Below, one piece after another: positions 17,981 to 25,975 of a DNA stretch of 31,530 nucleotides. Location of the stretch: assembly GCA_013362835.1 (NCBI GenBank), contig JABFVJ010000080.1, positions 1-31,530 on the forward strand. Reading direction: 5' to 3'. The notes beneath the pieces were generated by a model. That model was not told where the DNA came from and did not search any database. It worked only from the letters and a program-made list of their open reading frames with translations. Within the stretch, counting starts at the first letter, position 1. Each line of letters opens with the position of its first letter. The DNA comes from Nonomuraea sp. (GTDB taxonomy: Bacteria; Actinomycetota; Actinomycetes; Streptosporangiales; Streptosporangiaceae). Both the position numbers and the translations under genes were made by a program.

Positions 17981-18343
17981 GTGTACGGCAGTGACGGGAC
18001 CGGGGACGACGAGCCCCTGTTCCGTCCTTACGCGGTGACCGGCGGCCGTTCCGAGCCGCGGTACCACCTCGCGATGGAGACGCTGATCTCGTCGATGTCG
18101 ATCCCGGACGACGAGATGGCCATGCTCACCCCCGAGCAGGAGGCCATCATGCAGCTCTGCAGGACGTTCCGGTCGGTCGCCGAGATCTCGGCCCTGCTCC
18201 GCGTCCCGCTGGGCGTGGCGAGGGTGCTTGTGGCGGACATGTCAGACGAAGGTCTCGTCCGCCTGCACCAGCCACGCCTCAGCCAGGGACAGCCAGACCT
18301 CAACATGCTCGAAAGGGTGCTCAGTGGACTTCGCAGGCTCTAG
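17981..18343 (+). CDS. cvnC: DUF742 protein (CvnC)
   Basis: A 120-residue DUF742 protein, the third conservon component. It has an early FRPYAVTGGRSEPRYHLAMETLISS segment. A winged-helix-like stretch follows: EQEAIMQLCRTFRSVAEISALLRVPLGVARVLVADMSDEGLVRLHQP. The biochemical role is not established. The fold suggests an adaptor between CvnA/B and the GTPase or DNA. GTG 17981 follows GGAGAGG. The 3' end overlaps the cvnD start by 20 bp, so the two are translationally coupled. Confidence 0.94.
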   Translation: MYGSDGTGDDEPLFRPYAVTGGRSEPRYHLAMETLISSMSIPDDEMAMLTPEQEAIMQLCRTFRSVAEISALLRVPLGVARVLVADMSDEGLVRLHQPRLSQGQPDLNMLERVLSGLRRL

Positions 18344-18902
18344 CCCCGGGCTCACTTCGACGAAGATCGTCGTCGCTGGTGGGTTCGGCGTCGGCAAGAC
18401 GACGTTCGTGGGGGCGGTGTCCGAGATCCTCCCGCTCACCACGGAAGCGGTGATGACCGACGCGTCCGCGGGCATCGACGACCTCGGGTTGACGCCGAAC
18501 AAGCAGACCACGACCGTCGCCATGGACTTCGGCCGCCTCTCGCTCGACCGCGACCTGATCCTCTACCTGTTCGGCACGCCCGGACAGCACCGGTTCTGGT
18601 TCATGTGGGACGACCTCGTCCGCGGCGCGATCGGCGCGGTGGTGCTGCTCGACACGCGCCGCCTGGCCGACAGCTTCCCCGCCATCGACTACTTCGAAGA
18701 GGCCAAGCTGCCCTTCGTGGTGGGCATCAACGGCTGGGACGGCCAGTTCCCGCACACCGACGACGAGGTGCGCGAGGCGCTCGCGCTGGGCTCGCACGTG
18801 CCGATCGTGCGTACCGACGCGCGTAACCGCGACTCGGTCAAGTCGACGCTGATCTCGCTCGTCGAGCACGTCGTACGCCTGCGCGCGGCCCCCGTGAGCT
18901 AG
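18324..18902 (+). CDS. cvnD: Conservon small GTPase (CvnD)
   Basis: A 192-residue Ras-like ATP/GTP-binding protein. G1 (P-loop) is GGFGVGKTTFVGAVSE, G3 is FGTPGQHRFW, and the guanine-specificity motif G4 is INGWD instead of NKxD, a change common in CvnD. GTP binding and hydrolysis by CvnD have been shown for a Streptomyces coelicolor conservon. The frame is open upstream to 18228, but GTG 18324 has AAAGGG 6 bases before it and gives the usual short N-terminus. The stop codon shares CTAG with the stop of the convergent hemerythrin gene, so the two genes overlap by 4 bp. No cvnE-type cytochrome P450 follows. Confidence 0.94.
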   Translation: MDFAGSSPGLTSTKIVVAGGFGVGKTTFVGAVSEILPLTTEAVMTDASAGIDDLGLTPNKQTTTVAMDFGRLSLDRDLILYLFGTPGQHRFWFMWDDLVRGAIGAVVLLDTRRLADSFPAIDYFEEAKLPFVVGINGWDGQFPHTDDEVREALALGSHVPIVRTDARNRDSVKSTLISLVEHVVRLRAAPVS

Positions 18903-19300
18903 CCCCCGACCTCCCAGGGCACGCTCTCCAGCGAGTTGAGCACGGGCACCAGCTCCTGCTCCTCGTAGGCGAAGTGGGCCTCCAGCTCGGCGGCGACGCG
19001 TTCGACCGCCGCCGGGCCGGCCGCCCCGCGCAGCTCCTCGACCAGCGCGGCGATCACCTCGTGCTCGCCGCGCAGCCGGTCGAGGGGCTCCTTCAGCTCG
19101 GGGAAGCGCTCCTCCAGGTGGGGGAACGCCACGCGGTCCTCCCCGGAGTGGTGGAAGCTCAGCGCGTCGCAGAAGGTCAGGCAGTGTGCCCGAAGGTCGT
19201 CGGTGGCGGCCTCGCCCGCCCGTAGACTGGCCAGCTCGGCCCGGAACCAGTCATGCACCCTGACCAGCTCGTCACCGAAGGCCCGCACCCGCTCGTCCAT
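18899..19300 (-). CDS. Hemerythrin-like HHE-domain protein
   Basis: A 133-residue four-helix protein with the metal-binding pattern of hemerythrin-type domains: His16 (RVHDWFR), His50/His51 with Glu54 (FHHSGEDRVAFP), His80 with Glu81 (RGEHEVIAAL), and His109 with Glu113 (HFAYEEQELVP). Such proteins carry a non-haem di-iron site and bind oxygen or nitric oxide, or store iron. ATG 19300 is preferred over a GTG at 19324 because AAAGGA stands 8 bases before it. The gene is divergent from marR across a palindrome, so it is the likely target of that regulator. Function in the cell is not known. Confidence 0.88.
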   Translation of the reverse strand: MDERVRAFGDELVRVHDWFRAELASLRAGEAATDDLRAHCLTFCDALSFHHSGEDRVAFPHLEERFPELKEPLDRLRGEHEVIAALVEELRGAAGPAAVERVAAELEAHFAYEEQELVPVLNSLESVPWEVGG

Positions 19301-19333
19301 GTCACTATCCTTTGGCTGGACCACGACTTATTT

Positions 19334-19349
19334 GCTTTGCAAGCAAAGC
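19334..19349. promoter_or_regulatory. MarR-type operator
   Basis: Perfect 7-base arms GCTTTGC and GCAAAGC are separated by AA, in the 74-bp gap between the divergent hemerythrin and marR genes. The size and AT-containing half-sites fit MarR sites. Binding by the adjacent MarR protein is inferred. Confidence 0.65.
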
Positions 19350-19374
19350 TAATTTAGACAGCAAGGTATCGGAC

Positions 19375-19824
19375 ATGTCAACCGAGGGCTTGAGCGTGGA
19401 CGAGGGCATCAGGACGTTGCTGCTCCTGATGCCCCGGATGGTGGGCCGGGCCAAGCGGCTGAAGGTGCCCGAGGCGCTACGGTCGTTGTCGCTCGCTCCA
19501 CGGCACCTGTCGTTGCTGGCCTACCTGCTGTTCGACGGCCCGATGACGGTGAACGAGCTGGCCGCGCGGCTGGAGGTGGCGCCCGCGACCGTGAGCCTGA
19601 TGGTCGGCGAGCTCAGCAGGAAGGGCGTGCTGGAACGCCGCGAGGACGACGCCGACCGCCGCAGGACGATCGTGAGCATCGCCGCGGATCACCACGAGTC
19701 GATCACCGAGTGGCTGGGCTACGGCGCCAAAGCGTGGCGCGCCGCGCTGGAGCCGCTGACGCCCGAGGAGCGGCGGACGTTCGTGCGGACCCTGCTGGCC
19801 TACGAGCAGGCGCTGTCAGGCTGA
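19375..19824 (+). CDS. MarR-family regulator
   Basis: A 149-residue winged-helix regulator of the MarR family. The DNA-binding core is LSLLAYLLFDGPMTVNELAARLEVAPATVSLMVGELSRKGVLERREDDADRRRTIVSI (about 45-102), with the wing at DDADRRRT. Flanking N- and C-terminal helices form the dimer. The frame is open to 19312, but that extension covers the operator; ATG 19375 with AAGG 8 bases before it is preferred. No cysteine is visible, so a thiol-oxidation switch is unlikely. It probably represses itself and the divergent hemerythrin gene. Its 3' end overlaps the convergent tetR gene by 9 bp. Confidence 0.92.
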   Translation: MSTEGLSVDEGIRTLLLLMPRMVGRAKRLKVPEALRSLSLAPRHLSLLAYLLFDGPMTVNELAARLEVAPATVSLMVGELSRKGVLERREDDADRRRTIVSIAADHHESITEWLGYGAKAWRAALEPLTPEERRTFVRTLLAYEQALSG

Positions 19825-20583
19825 CGGCCGGCTGTCGACCAGCACCTGCACGCCGTCGAGCACGCGCTGGAGCCCGAACTCGAAGGCGTGCTCGGGGCTG
19901 TAGGCCGCCTGGAGCGCCTCGCCCGCCGACTGGCCGACCCTGGCGGCCGTCGGGAAGCGGGTGGCGTCGGAGATCCTGCTGAGGAAGGGCGCGTGCGCGG
20001 CCCACCACTCCATGTCGGTCAGGCCCGTACGGCTCTCGGCCTGCGCGGCCTCGACCGCGCCCCTCGCCGTGCCGTGCACGAAGCCGGTGATCAGGGTGAT
20101 CACCGAGTCCATCTCCAGGTCGGTCAGGCCGATGCCGTCGACGGCGCGCAGCTCGTAGTCGTATTTGGCGGTGGCGTTGGGGCCGAGGACCGGGCGGCTC
20201 ACCGCCACCTGGAGCAGCCACGGGTGGCGCAGGTAGAGGGCCCAGTTCTCCCTCGCGATCAGCTCCAGCCGGGCCCGCCAGCCGCCCGGCACGTCCTCCG
20301 GGCGGGCGGTCTCGGCGTAGACGGTGTCGAGCATGACGTCGAGCAGCTCGGGCTTGCCGGGCACGTACGTGTAGAGCGACATCGTGCCGACGCCCAGCCG
20401 TTCGGCCACGCGGCGCATGGACAGCGCGGGCAGCCCTTCCGCGTCGGCCACCTCGATGGCGGCGCGCACGATCCGGTCGACGCTCAGCTCCGGTCTGCCC
20501 TTGCGGCTGGCCCGCTCGCTGGTCCGCCAGAGCAGCGCCAGACTGCGCGCCGGGTCGCCCTTGCCCGGGTACTCAACTGTCAC
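19816..20583 (-). CDS. TetR-family repressor of the adjacent DrrAB-type exporter
   Basis: A 255-residue TetR regulator of the longer class with a TetR_C-like C-terminal domain (ActR-like). The helix-turn-helix is SVDRIVRAAIEVADAEGLPALSMRRVAERLGVGTMSLYTYVPGKPELLDVMLD (about 35-87). The ligand domain includes WRARLELIARENWALYLRHPWLLQVAVSRPVLGPNA. Start GTG 20583 is chosen because TACCGT lies exactly 6 bases before it (leaderless spacing) and the first operator covers that hexamer. The gene is divergent from an ABC exporter operon. By analogy with ActR-type systems, a small molecule probably releases the repressor and induces its own export. Confidence 0.92.
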   Translation of the reverse strand: MTVEYPGKGDPARSLALLWRTSERASRKGRPELSVDRIVRAAIEVADAEGLPALSMRRVAERLGVGTMSLYTYVPGKPELLDVMLDTVYAETARPEDVPGGWRARLELIARENWALYLRHPWLLQVAVSRPVLGPNATAKYDYELRAVDGIGLTDLEMDSVITLITGFVHGTARGAVEAAQAESRTGLTDMEWWAAHAPFLSRISDATRFPTAARVGQSAGEALQAAYSPEHAFEFGLQRVLDGVQVLVDSRPSA

Positions 20584-20595
20584 CCTCGTACGGTA
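20584..20595 (-). promoter_or_regulatory. Predicted leaderless -10 of tetR
   Basis: TACCGT followed by 6 bases and the GTG at 20583 fits TANNNT-N6-start. It lies inside operator A. The hexamer is part of the palindrome, so it could also be fortuitous. Confidence 0.35.
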
Positions 20596-20604
20596 CACCG
20601 TACG
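20587..20604. promoter_or_regulatory. TetR operator A, over the tetR start region
   Basis: CGTACGG and CCGTACG flank TACA. The site covers the predicted leaderless tetR -10 (TACCGT, minus strand 20595-20590) and so serves autoregulation. Its core is the same as operator B. Confidence 0.78.
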
Positions 20605-20627
20605 GTTGCCCGTTCCGGTCGTATTGT

Positions 20628-20643
20628 GTACGGTACGCCGTAC
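20628..20643. promoter_or_regulatory. TetR operator B, over the exporter promoter
   Basis: GTACGG and CCGTAC flank TACG. The centre is 40 bp from that of operator A, about four helical turns, so two dimers would lie on the same face of the DNA. It lies 20 bp before the exporter start codon and just after TATTGT (20622-20627), a possible -10. Confidence 0.78.
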
Positions 20644-20663
20644 GATTCGTTTGGAGGGCAGTC

Positions 20664-21602
20664 ATGTCAGCAGTACGCGCACGTGGCCTGCGCAAGACGT
20701 ACGGCGCGAAGACCGCGCTCGACGGCATCGATCTCGACGTGCCCGCCGGCACGGTCTGCGGCCTGCTCGGCCCCAACGGCGCGGGCAAGACCACGGCGGT
20801 CCGCATTCTCACCACGCTCCTGCGCCCGTCGGGCGGCCAGGCGGAGGTGGCCGGGTACGACGTGGCCACCCACCCCCGCCGGGTACGCGCCGCCATCGGC
20901 CTGGTCGGCCAGCACACGGCCGTGGACGAGATCCTGACCTGCCGCCAGAACCTGGAGCTGTTCGGCCGCCTCTACCACCTGGCCCCGGCGGCCGCCCGCG
21001 CCAGGGCGTCGGAGCTGCTGGAGCGCTTCGGCCTCGACGGCCACGACGGCCCGGCCAAGGACCTGTCCGGCGGCCTGCGCCGCAGGCTCGACCTGGCCGC
21101 CAGCATGATCCTGGCGCCGCCGGTGCTCTTCCTCGACGAGCCGACCACCGGCCTCGACCCGCGCAGCCGCACCGAGATCTGGAGCGCGGTCCGCGAGCTG
21201 GTCACGGGCGGCACGACCGTGCTGTTGACCACCCAGTACCTGGAGGAGGCCGACCAGCTCGCCGACCGCGTCTCGGTGATCGACGCGGGCCGCGTGGTGG
21301 CCGAGGGCACGCCCGACGAGCTGAAGTCCAAGCTCGGCGGCGACCGGCTCGACGTGGTGATCCACGACCCGGCGCGGCTCGACGAGGCCGCCGTGATCGT
21401 CTCGGACATGGCCTCGGGCCCCGCCGAAATCGACCGCGACACCCGGCACGTCAGCGCGCCCGTGAACGAACGCGTACGCGCGCTCACGAGGGTGCTGCCC
21501 GCGCTGGCCGAGGCCGGCATCGAGGCCGAGGACGTCGCCCTGCGCCGCCCGACCCTCGACGAGGTCTTCCTGAACCTGACGACCGCCGGAGGCGACCGAT
21601 GA
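20664..21602 (+). CDS. DrrA-like ABC exporter ATP-binding protein
   Basis: The 312-residue ATPase of a drug exporter. Walker A is GPNGAGKTT (36-44), the signature LSGGLRRR (about 134-141), Walker B VLFLDEPTTGLD (about 153-164). The switch residue is Gln191 in TTQYLEEADQLAD, as in DrrA, where the usual His is replaced. A C-terminal DrrA domain ends RRPTLDEVFLNLT. The ATG follows TTGGAGGG. The stop overlaps the permease start (ATGA). It is divergent from the TetR gene and under operator B. Likely substrates are hydrophobic antibiotics, but nothing in the window identifies one. Confidence 0.95.
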   Translation: MSAVRARGLRKTYGAKTALDGIDLDVPAGTVCGLLGPNGAGKTTAVRILTTLLRPSGGQAEVAGYDVATHPRRVRAAIGLVGQHTAVDEILTCRQNLELFGRLYHLAPAAARARASELLERFGLDGHDGPAKDLSGGLRRRLDLAASMILAPPVLFLDEPTTGLDPRSRTEIWSAVRELVTGGTTVLLTTQYLEEADQLADRVSVIDAGRVVAEGTPDELKSKLGGDRLDVVIHDPARLDEAAVIVSDMASGPAEIDRDTRHVSAPVNERVRALTRVLPALAEAGIEAEDVALRRPTLDEVFLNLTTAGGDR

Positions 21603-22387
21603 CCACCCTGAGATGGGCCCTGTCCGACGGCTGGACCGTCGCCCGCCGCGACCTGATCCACTGGGCCAACCAGCCCATGACGGTGGTCTTCGGGGTGGTC
21701 TTCCCCGTGGTGATCACCCTGGCCTTCGGCTACCTGTTCGGGGGCGCGGTCAAGGTGCCCGAAGGCGCGGACTACTTCGCCTTCCTCATGCCCGGCATGT
21801 ACGGCATGACGATGCTCTTCGGTCTGAGCTCCACCATGGTCGCGGTCACCACGGACGCCGCCAAGGGCGTCACCGACCGGTTCCGCTCGATGCCCATGGC
21901 CCCCTCGGCCGTCCTCGTGGGCCGGGCGGTCGCCGACCTGCTCAACTCGGCCCTCATCCTGGCCGGGCTGGTGATCTGCGGCCTCGCGGTCGGCTGGCGG
22001 CCCGCGACGGTCTCGGGCGCGCTCGGCGCGGTGGCCCTGCTGCTGCTCCTGCGCTTCGCCCTGCTGTGGGCGGGCATCTACCTCGGCCTGCTCGCCCGCG
22101 ACCCCGGTGCGGTGGTGGCGGTCCAGACGCTGGAGTTCCCGGTCGGGTTCCTGTCCAACGCCTTCGTCGCCCCCGGCACCATGCCGGGCTGGCTGGGCGC
22201 GATCGCGGAGTGGAACCCGCTCTCCTCCACGGTCGCCGCCGCCAGGGAGCTGTTCGGGAACCCCGGCTGGGGCGGCGACTCGTGGGTGGCCCAGCATGCC
22301 GTACCGATGGCCGTGCTCTGGCCGGCGGCGATCACGGCCGTCTTCTTCGTCCTGTCGGTCCGCCTGTACCAACGCCTGGACCGCTGA
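21599..22387 (+). CDS. ABC-2 type exporter permease (DrrB-like)
   Basis: The 262-residue membrane subunit for the preceding ATPase. Six hydrophobic segments are visible, for example PMTVVFGVVFPVVITLAFGYLFGG, a long stretch around ALILAGLVICGLAVGW, GALGAVALLLLLRFALLWAGIYLGLLA and AVLWPAAITAVFFVLSVRLY. The ABC-2 motif DRFRSMPMAPSAVLVGRAVADL and the loop EFPVGFLSNAFVAPGTMPGWLGAIAEWNPLS are typical of DrrB. The start overlaps the ATPase stop by 4 bp. The gene ends 2 bp from the end of the convergent GMC oxidoreductase gene. Confidence 0.94.
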   Translation: MTTLRWALSDGWTVARRDLIHWANQPMTVVFGVVFPVVITLAFGYLFGGAVKVPEGADYFAFLMPGMYGMTMLFGLSSTMVAVTTDAAKGVTDRFRSMPMAPSAVLVGRAVADLLNSALILAGLVICGLAVGWRPATVSGALGAVALLLLLRFALLWAGIYLGLLARDPGAVVAVQTLEFPVGFLSNAFVAPGTMPGWLGAIAEWNPLSSTVAAARELFGNPGWGGDSWVAQHAVPMAVLWPAAITAVFFVLSVRLYQRLDR

Positions 22388-22389
22388 GG

Positions 22390-24015
22390 TCAGGTGTGGC
22401 GGTAGAACTCCGCGGGGTCGGGGGGTAGGGGGGTGTTGCCGAGGATGAGGTCGGCGGACTTCTCGGCGAGCATCATGACCGGGGCGTAGATGTTGCCGTT
22501 GGTGACGTACGGCATCGCGGAGGCGTCCACGACGCGCAGCCCGTCGAGGCCGTGGACGCGCATGGTCTCCGGGTCCACGACGGACATGTCGTCCACGCCC
22601 ATCCGGCAGGTGCACGACGGGTGCAGGGCGGTCTCGCCGTCCTTGGCGACCCAGGCGAGGATCTCCTCGTCGGTCTGGACGGAGGGGCCGGGGGAGAGCT
22701 CGCCGCCGTCCAGGTCCGCCCAGGCGGGCTGGGACAGGATGGCGCGGGCGTGCCTGATGGCCTCCACCCACTCGCGGCGGTCCTGCTCGGTGGAGAGGTA
22801 GTTGAAGCGGAGCGCCGGCTTCTCGCGCGGGTCCGCCGACTTGATACGGACCGAGCCCCGCGCGTCGGAGTACATGGGTCCGATGTGCACCTGGTAGCCG
22901 TGGCCGCCCGCCGGGGCCGAGCCGTCGTAGCGCACCGCGATCGGCAGGAAGTGGAACATCAGGTTCGGGTACGCCACGTCGTCGTTCGAACGGATGAAAC
23001 CGCCCGCCTCGAAGTGGTTCGTGGCCCCGGGGCCGCGCCGCAGGAAGAGCCAGTCGGCGCCGATGAACGGCCTGCGCCACATGGCGAGTGAGGGCTGCTG
23101 CGAGACCGGCTTCGTGCAGGCGTGCTGGACGTAGACCTCCAGGTGGTCCTGGAGGTGCTCGCCGACCCCGGGCAGGTCGTGCACCACGTCGATGCCCAGG
23201 GGCTCCAGCAGCGCCTTCGGGCCGACGCCGGAGAGCTGGAGGAGCTGGGGGCTGTTGATCGCGCCGCCGCACAGGATGACCTCGCGGGCCTCGACGCGCT
23301 CGCCGCCGACCTGCACGCCCACGGCTCGCGTGCCCTCGAAGAGGATCTTCTCCACGTGCGCCCTGGTCCTGACCGTGAGGTTCGGGCGGCGGCGTACGGG
23401 GTGCAGGTAGGCGCGGGCGGCGCTGAGGCGGCGGCCCCGGTGGACGTTGCGGTCGAAGGCCGCGAAACCCTCCTGGCGGTAGCCGTTCACGTCGTCGGTG
23501 AGGGGGTGGCCCGCCTGCTGGACGGCCTCGAAGAACGCCTCGAACAGCGGGCCGCGGGCGGGGCCGCGCTCCAGCTTCAGGGGGCCGCCGTCGCCGCGGA
23601 AGGGCGAGCCGGGGTCGGCCAGGCAGTTCTCCATCCGCTTGAAATACGGCAGGCAGTGGGCGTAGTCCCAGTGCTTCATGCCGGGATCGGCGGCCCAGCG
23701 CTCGTAGTCCAGCGGGTTGCCGCGCTGGAAGATCATGCCGTTGATGCTGCTGGAGCCGCCGAGGACCTTGCCGCGCGCGTGGTAGACGCGGCGGCCGTTC
23801 ATGTGCGGCTCGGGCTCGGACTCGTACTTCCAGTCGTAGAAGCGGCTGCCGATGGGGAACATCAGCGCGGCCGGCATGTGGATGAAGACGTCCCAGAGGT
23901 AGTCCGGCCGGCCCGCCTCCAGCACCAGCACGGACACCGAAGGATCGGCGCTCAGCCGGTTGGCCAGGGCACAGCCGGCCGAGCCGCCGCCCACGATGAC
24001 GAAGTCGAAGCTCAA
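22390..24015 (-). CDS. betA: GMC-family FAD oxidoreductase, choline-dehydrogenase-like
   Basis: A 541-residue glucose-methanol-choline oxidoreductase. The FAD-binding motif is [13 protein letters not shown] (9-21). GMC signature 1 is [13 protein letters not shown], signature 2 is [14 protein letters not shown], and the active-site histidine is His465 in HPSCTCRMG. The partner Asn is in VTNGNIYAP. It ends the osmoprotectant transport operon, so oxidation of choline to betaine aldehyde is the likely reaction; other GMC alcohols are possible, and no betaine-aldehyde dehydrogenase is adjacent. The chosen TTG at 24015 overlaps the TGA of the binding-protein gene, giving a coupled start directly before [13 protein letters not shown] at 24036 is an alternative. 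Confidence 0.87.
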   Translation of the reverse strand: MSFDFVIVGGGSAGCALANRLSADPSVSVLVLEAGRPDYLWDVFIHMPAALMFPIGSRFYDWKYESEPEPHMNGRRVYHARGKVLGGSSSINGMIFQRGNPLDYERWAADPGMKHWDYAHCLPYFKRMENCLADPGSPFRGDGGPLKLERGPARGPLFEAFFEAVQQAGHPLTDDVNGYRQEGFAAFDRNVHRGRRLSAARAYLHPVRRRPNLTVRTRAHVEKILFEGTRAVGVQVGGERVEAREVILCGGAINSPQLLQLSGVGPKALLEPLGIDVVHDLPGVGEHLQDHLEVYVQHACTKPVSQQPSLAMWRRPFIGADWLFLRRGPGATNHFEAGGFIRSNDDVAYPNLMFHFLPIAVRYDGSAPAGGHGYQVHIGPMYSDARGSVRIKSADPREKPALRFNYLSTEQDRREWVEAIRHARAILSQPAWADLDGGELSPGPSVQTDEEILAWVAKDGETALHPSCTCRMGVDDMSVVDPETMRVHGLDGLRVVDASAMPYVTNGNIYAPVMMLAEKSADLILGNTPLPPDPAEFYRHT

Positions 24016-24947
24016 CGCGGAATCCAGTCCTTCCACACGATCTTGTTCTCTTCCACCCACTGCCTGGCGGCCTGCTCGGCGGACTTCTTCCCGTTGATCA
24101 TGTTGCTCGCCACGGCGTTCTGGTTGTCGTTGGTCCAGGTGAAGTTGCGCACCAGCTCGTACGCCTTCCCGCCCTTCTGCGCGAACTTCCGGCTGACGAT
24201 CTTGTCCAGCAGGTAGGGCGGGTAGTCGCAGGCGACCTTGGCCGCCACGTCGTCGCACCCGATCGCGTACGCGGGCAGGTTGACCTTGACCAGCTTGACC
24301 TTGGTGAACAGCCATTGCGGCTCGTAGAAATACATGAGCAGCGGCCTGCGATTCTTGGTCGCGAACTGCGCGGCCTTGATCAACGCGTCCTCGCTGCCCG
24401 AGTAGACGACCTTGTAATCGAGCCCGAGGTTCTTGATGAGCACTTCGTCGTTGGTGACGAAGGTCGGGTCGCCGTCGAGCACCTGACCCAAATTTCCGGT
24501 TTTGGACGTCCGGAAAAGCGGGGCGTACTTATTCAGGTTCCTATAGTCGGTTATGTCGGGATATTTCTTGGCCATCCACTCTGGGACGTACCACCCGATC
24601 ACGCCTTTGTTGCCGGTGAGCCCGGCCGACAGCGCCACCTTCTTCTGCTCGATGTACTCCTTCTTCAGGTCGTTGTGACCCCAGTTCTCGACGATCACGT
24701 CGACCTTGCCCGATTCGAAATCCCGCCAGGAATCGCTCTCCTTCATCTGGCGCGTGTTCACCTTGTAGCCCAGCTCGTGTTCGAGCAGGTAGGCCAGCAC
24801 GGCGGCCTGGGCCTCGTAGCCGACCCAGGCGTGGATGTCGATGTTGACCGTGCCCTTGGCCGTGGCGCCGGTCTCGGACGTGCCGTTGGAGCAGGAGGCC
24901 AGGAGCAGGGCCGCGACCAGCGGCCCGACGAGCTTCTTGATTCGCAT
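24012..24947 (-). CDS. Glycine-betaine/choline ABC transporter substrate-binding lipoprotein, copy 2
   Basis: A 311-residue lipoprotein of the OpuAC/ProX family that binds quaternary amines. The signal ends at LLLASCSN with lipidated Cys19. Aromatic residues likely to form the binding cage occur in [26 protein letters not shown] and YFYEPQWLF. It is clearly homologous to the neighbouring copy over its whole length. Compared with neighbours it has more A/T-ending codons, notably around 24480-24570, which may mean separate acquisition or lower expression. GGAGA precedes the ATG. It lies between copy 1 and betA, whose start overlaps its stop. Choline rather than betaine is an attractive ligand because of betA, but this is inference. 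Confidence 0.92.
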   Translation of the reverse strand: MRIKKLVGPLVAALLLASCSNGTSETGATAKGTVNIDIHAWVGYEAQAAVLAYLLEHELGYKVNTRQMKESDSWRDFESGKVDVIVENWGHNDLKKEYIEQKKVALSAGLTGNKGVIGWYVPEWMAKKYPDITDYRNLNKYAPLFRTSKTGNLGQVLDGDPTFVTNDEVLIKNLGLDYKVVYSGSEDALIKAAQFATKNRRPLLMYFYEPQWLFTKVKLVKVNLPAYAIGCDDVAAKVACDYPPYLLDKIVSRKFAQKGGKAYELVRNFTWTNDNQNAVASNMINGKKSAEQAARQWVEENKIVWKDWIPR

Positions 24948-24961
24948 CAGAGGGTCTCCGC

Positions 24962-24989
24962 GACCGTGCCCCCGCGCGGGGACACGGTC
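24962..24989 (-). terminator. Hairpin between the two binding-protein genes
   Basis: GACCGTG pairs with CACGGTC. After one C-A mismatch, CCCC pairs with GGGG around a GCGC loop. It fills most of the 50-bp gap inside the operon. It may stop part of the transcripts after copy 1, or protect the 3' end of that mRNA so that copy 1 is made in excess. Confidence 0.55.
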
Positions 24990-24997
24990 AAGAGGGA

Positions 24998-25975
24998 TCA
25001 CTTGGGGAGCCAGGCCTGCCACTTGGCGGTGTTGGCCTCGACCCACTTCTTGGCGGCCTGCTCGCCCGTCATGCCGTTGTTGGTCATGTCGTTGGCGACC
25101 GCGTTCTGGTCCTCGTTCGTCCAGCTGAAGTTCTTGACCAGCTCGTACGCCTTGCCGCCGGTGTCGGCGAACTTCTTGCTGACGATCTTGTCCAGGTCCA
25201 GCTCGGAGTAGTCGCAGGCGACCTTCTTGGGGTCGGCGTCGCAGCCCTCGGTGTAGGGCGGCAGGTTCACCCGGGTCAGCTCGACCTTGTCGAAGATCCA
25301 GTGCGGCGTCCAGAAGTAGAACAGCAGCGCCTTCTTCTGCGCCTGCGCCTGCTCGGCGGCCTTCAGCAGGGCCGCCTCGCTGCCGCCCGTGACGACCTTG
25401 AAGTTCAGCTTGAGGTTCTTGACCAGGGCCTCGTCATTGGTGACGTAGCTCGGGTCGCCGTCGAGGAGCTGGCCCTTGCCGCCCGACTCGGAGGTCTTGA
25501 ACAGGTCGGCGTACTTGTTCAGGTTCTTGTAGTCGGTGATGTCCGGGTACTTGTCGGACATCCACTTCGGCACGTACCAGCCGATGACGCCCTTGTTGCC
25601 CGTGGAGCCCGCCGAGAGCGCGACCTTCTTCTCGTCGATGAACTTCTTCTTCAGGTCCGGGTGACCCCAGTTCTCGATGATGACGTCGACGTCGCCGGTC
25701 TCGAAGCCCTCCCAGGCGAGCTGCTCCTTGATCTCGGGCAGCTCGACGTTGTACTTGAGCTCGTTCTTCAGCAGGTAGGCGACGACGTTCGCGCTGGCCT
25801 CGTACCCGACCCACGGGTTGATCGCGATCTTCACGGTGCCCGTCGTCGCCGCGCCCGAACCGGCGCTCGCGGCGGGGGCGGCGGAGCTGGGGGAGGTCTC
25901 CACCTTGGCGCCACTGCCGCAACCCACAGCGGTGAGGCCGAGTACGAGCAGGCCTGCGAGCAGGCGAATCTTCAT
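24998..25975 (-). CDS. Glycine-betaine ABC transporter substrate-binding lipoprotein, copy 1
   Basis: A 325-residue ProX/OpuAC-family lipoprotein with lipobox LTAVGCGS (Cys19), then a Ser/Ala/Gly linker to about residue 45. The mature domain starts TVKIAINPWVGYEASANVV and shares [40 protein letters not shown] with copy 2. Aromatic residues in WVGYE, ENWGH, GWYVPKW and FYFWTPHWIF fit a quaternary-ammonium cage. GAGGAAG precedes the ATG, which overlaps the permease stop by 4 bp. This is the copy directly coupled to the transporter, and so the likely main binding protein. Confidence 0.94.
   Translation of the reverse strand: MKIRLLAGLLVLGLTAVGCGSGAKVETSPSSAAPAASAGSGAATTGTVKIAINPWVGYEASANVVAYLLKNELKYNVELPEIKEQLAWEGFETGDVDVIIENWGHPDLKKKFIDEKKVALSAGSTGNKGVIGWYVPKWMSDKYPDITDYKNLNKYADLFKTSESGGKGQLLDGDPSYVTNDEALVKNLKLNFKVVTGGSEAALLKAAEQAQAQKKALLFYFWTPHWIFDKVELTRVNLPPYTEGCDADPKKVACDYSELDLDKIVSKKFADTGGKAYELVKNFSWTNEDQNAVANDMTNNGMTGEQAAKKWVEANTAKWQAWLPK

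Noticed and set aside
20384..22387. 667-residue plus-strand frame joining tetR antisense, the ATPase region and the permease
   Set aside because: Only the last 262 residues (from 21599) are a real protein. The part before is an off-frame reading of the ATPase gene, so this is not a fusion.
24480..24570. Lower-GC patch in binding protein copy 2 as an inserted element
   Set aside because: The frame and homology to copy 1 continue straight through; there are no repeats or ends of a mobile element. It is noted only as a codon-usage difference.
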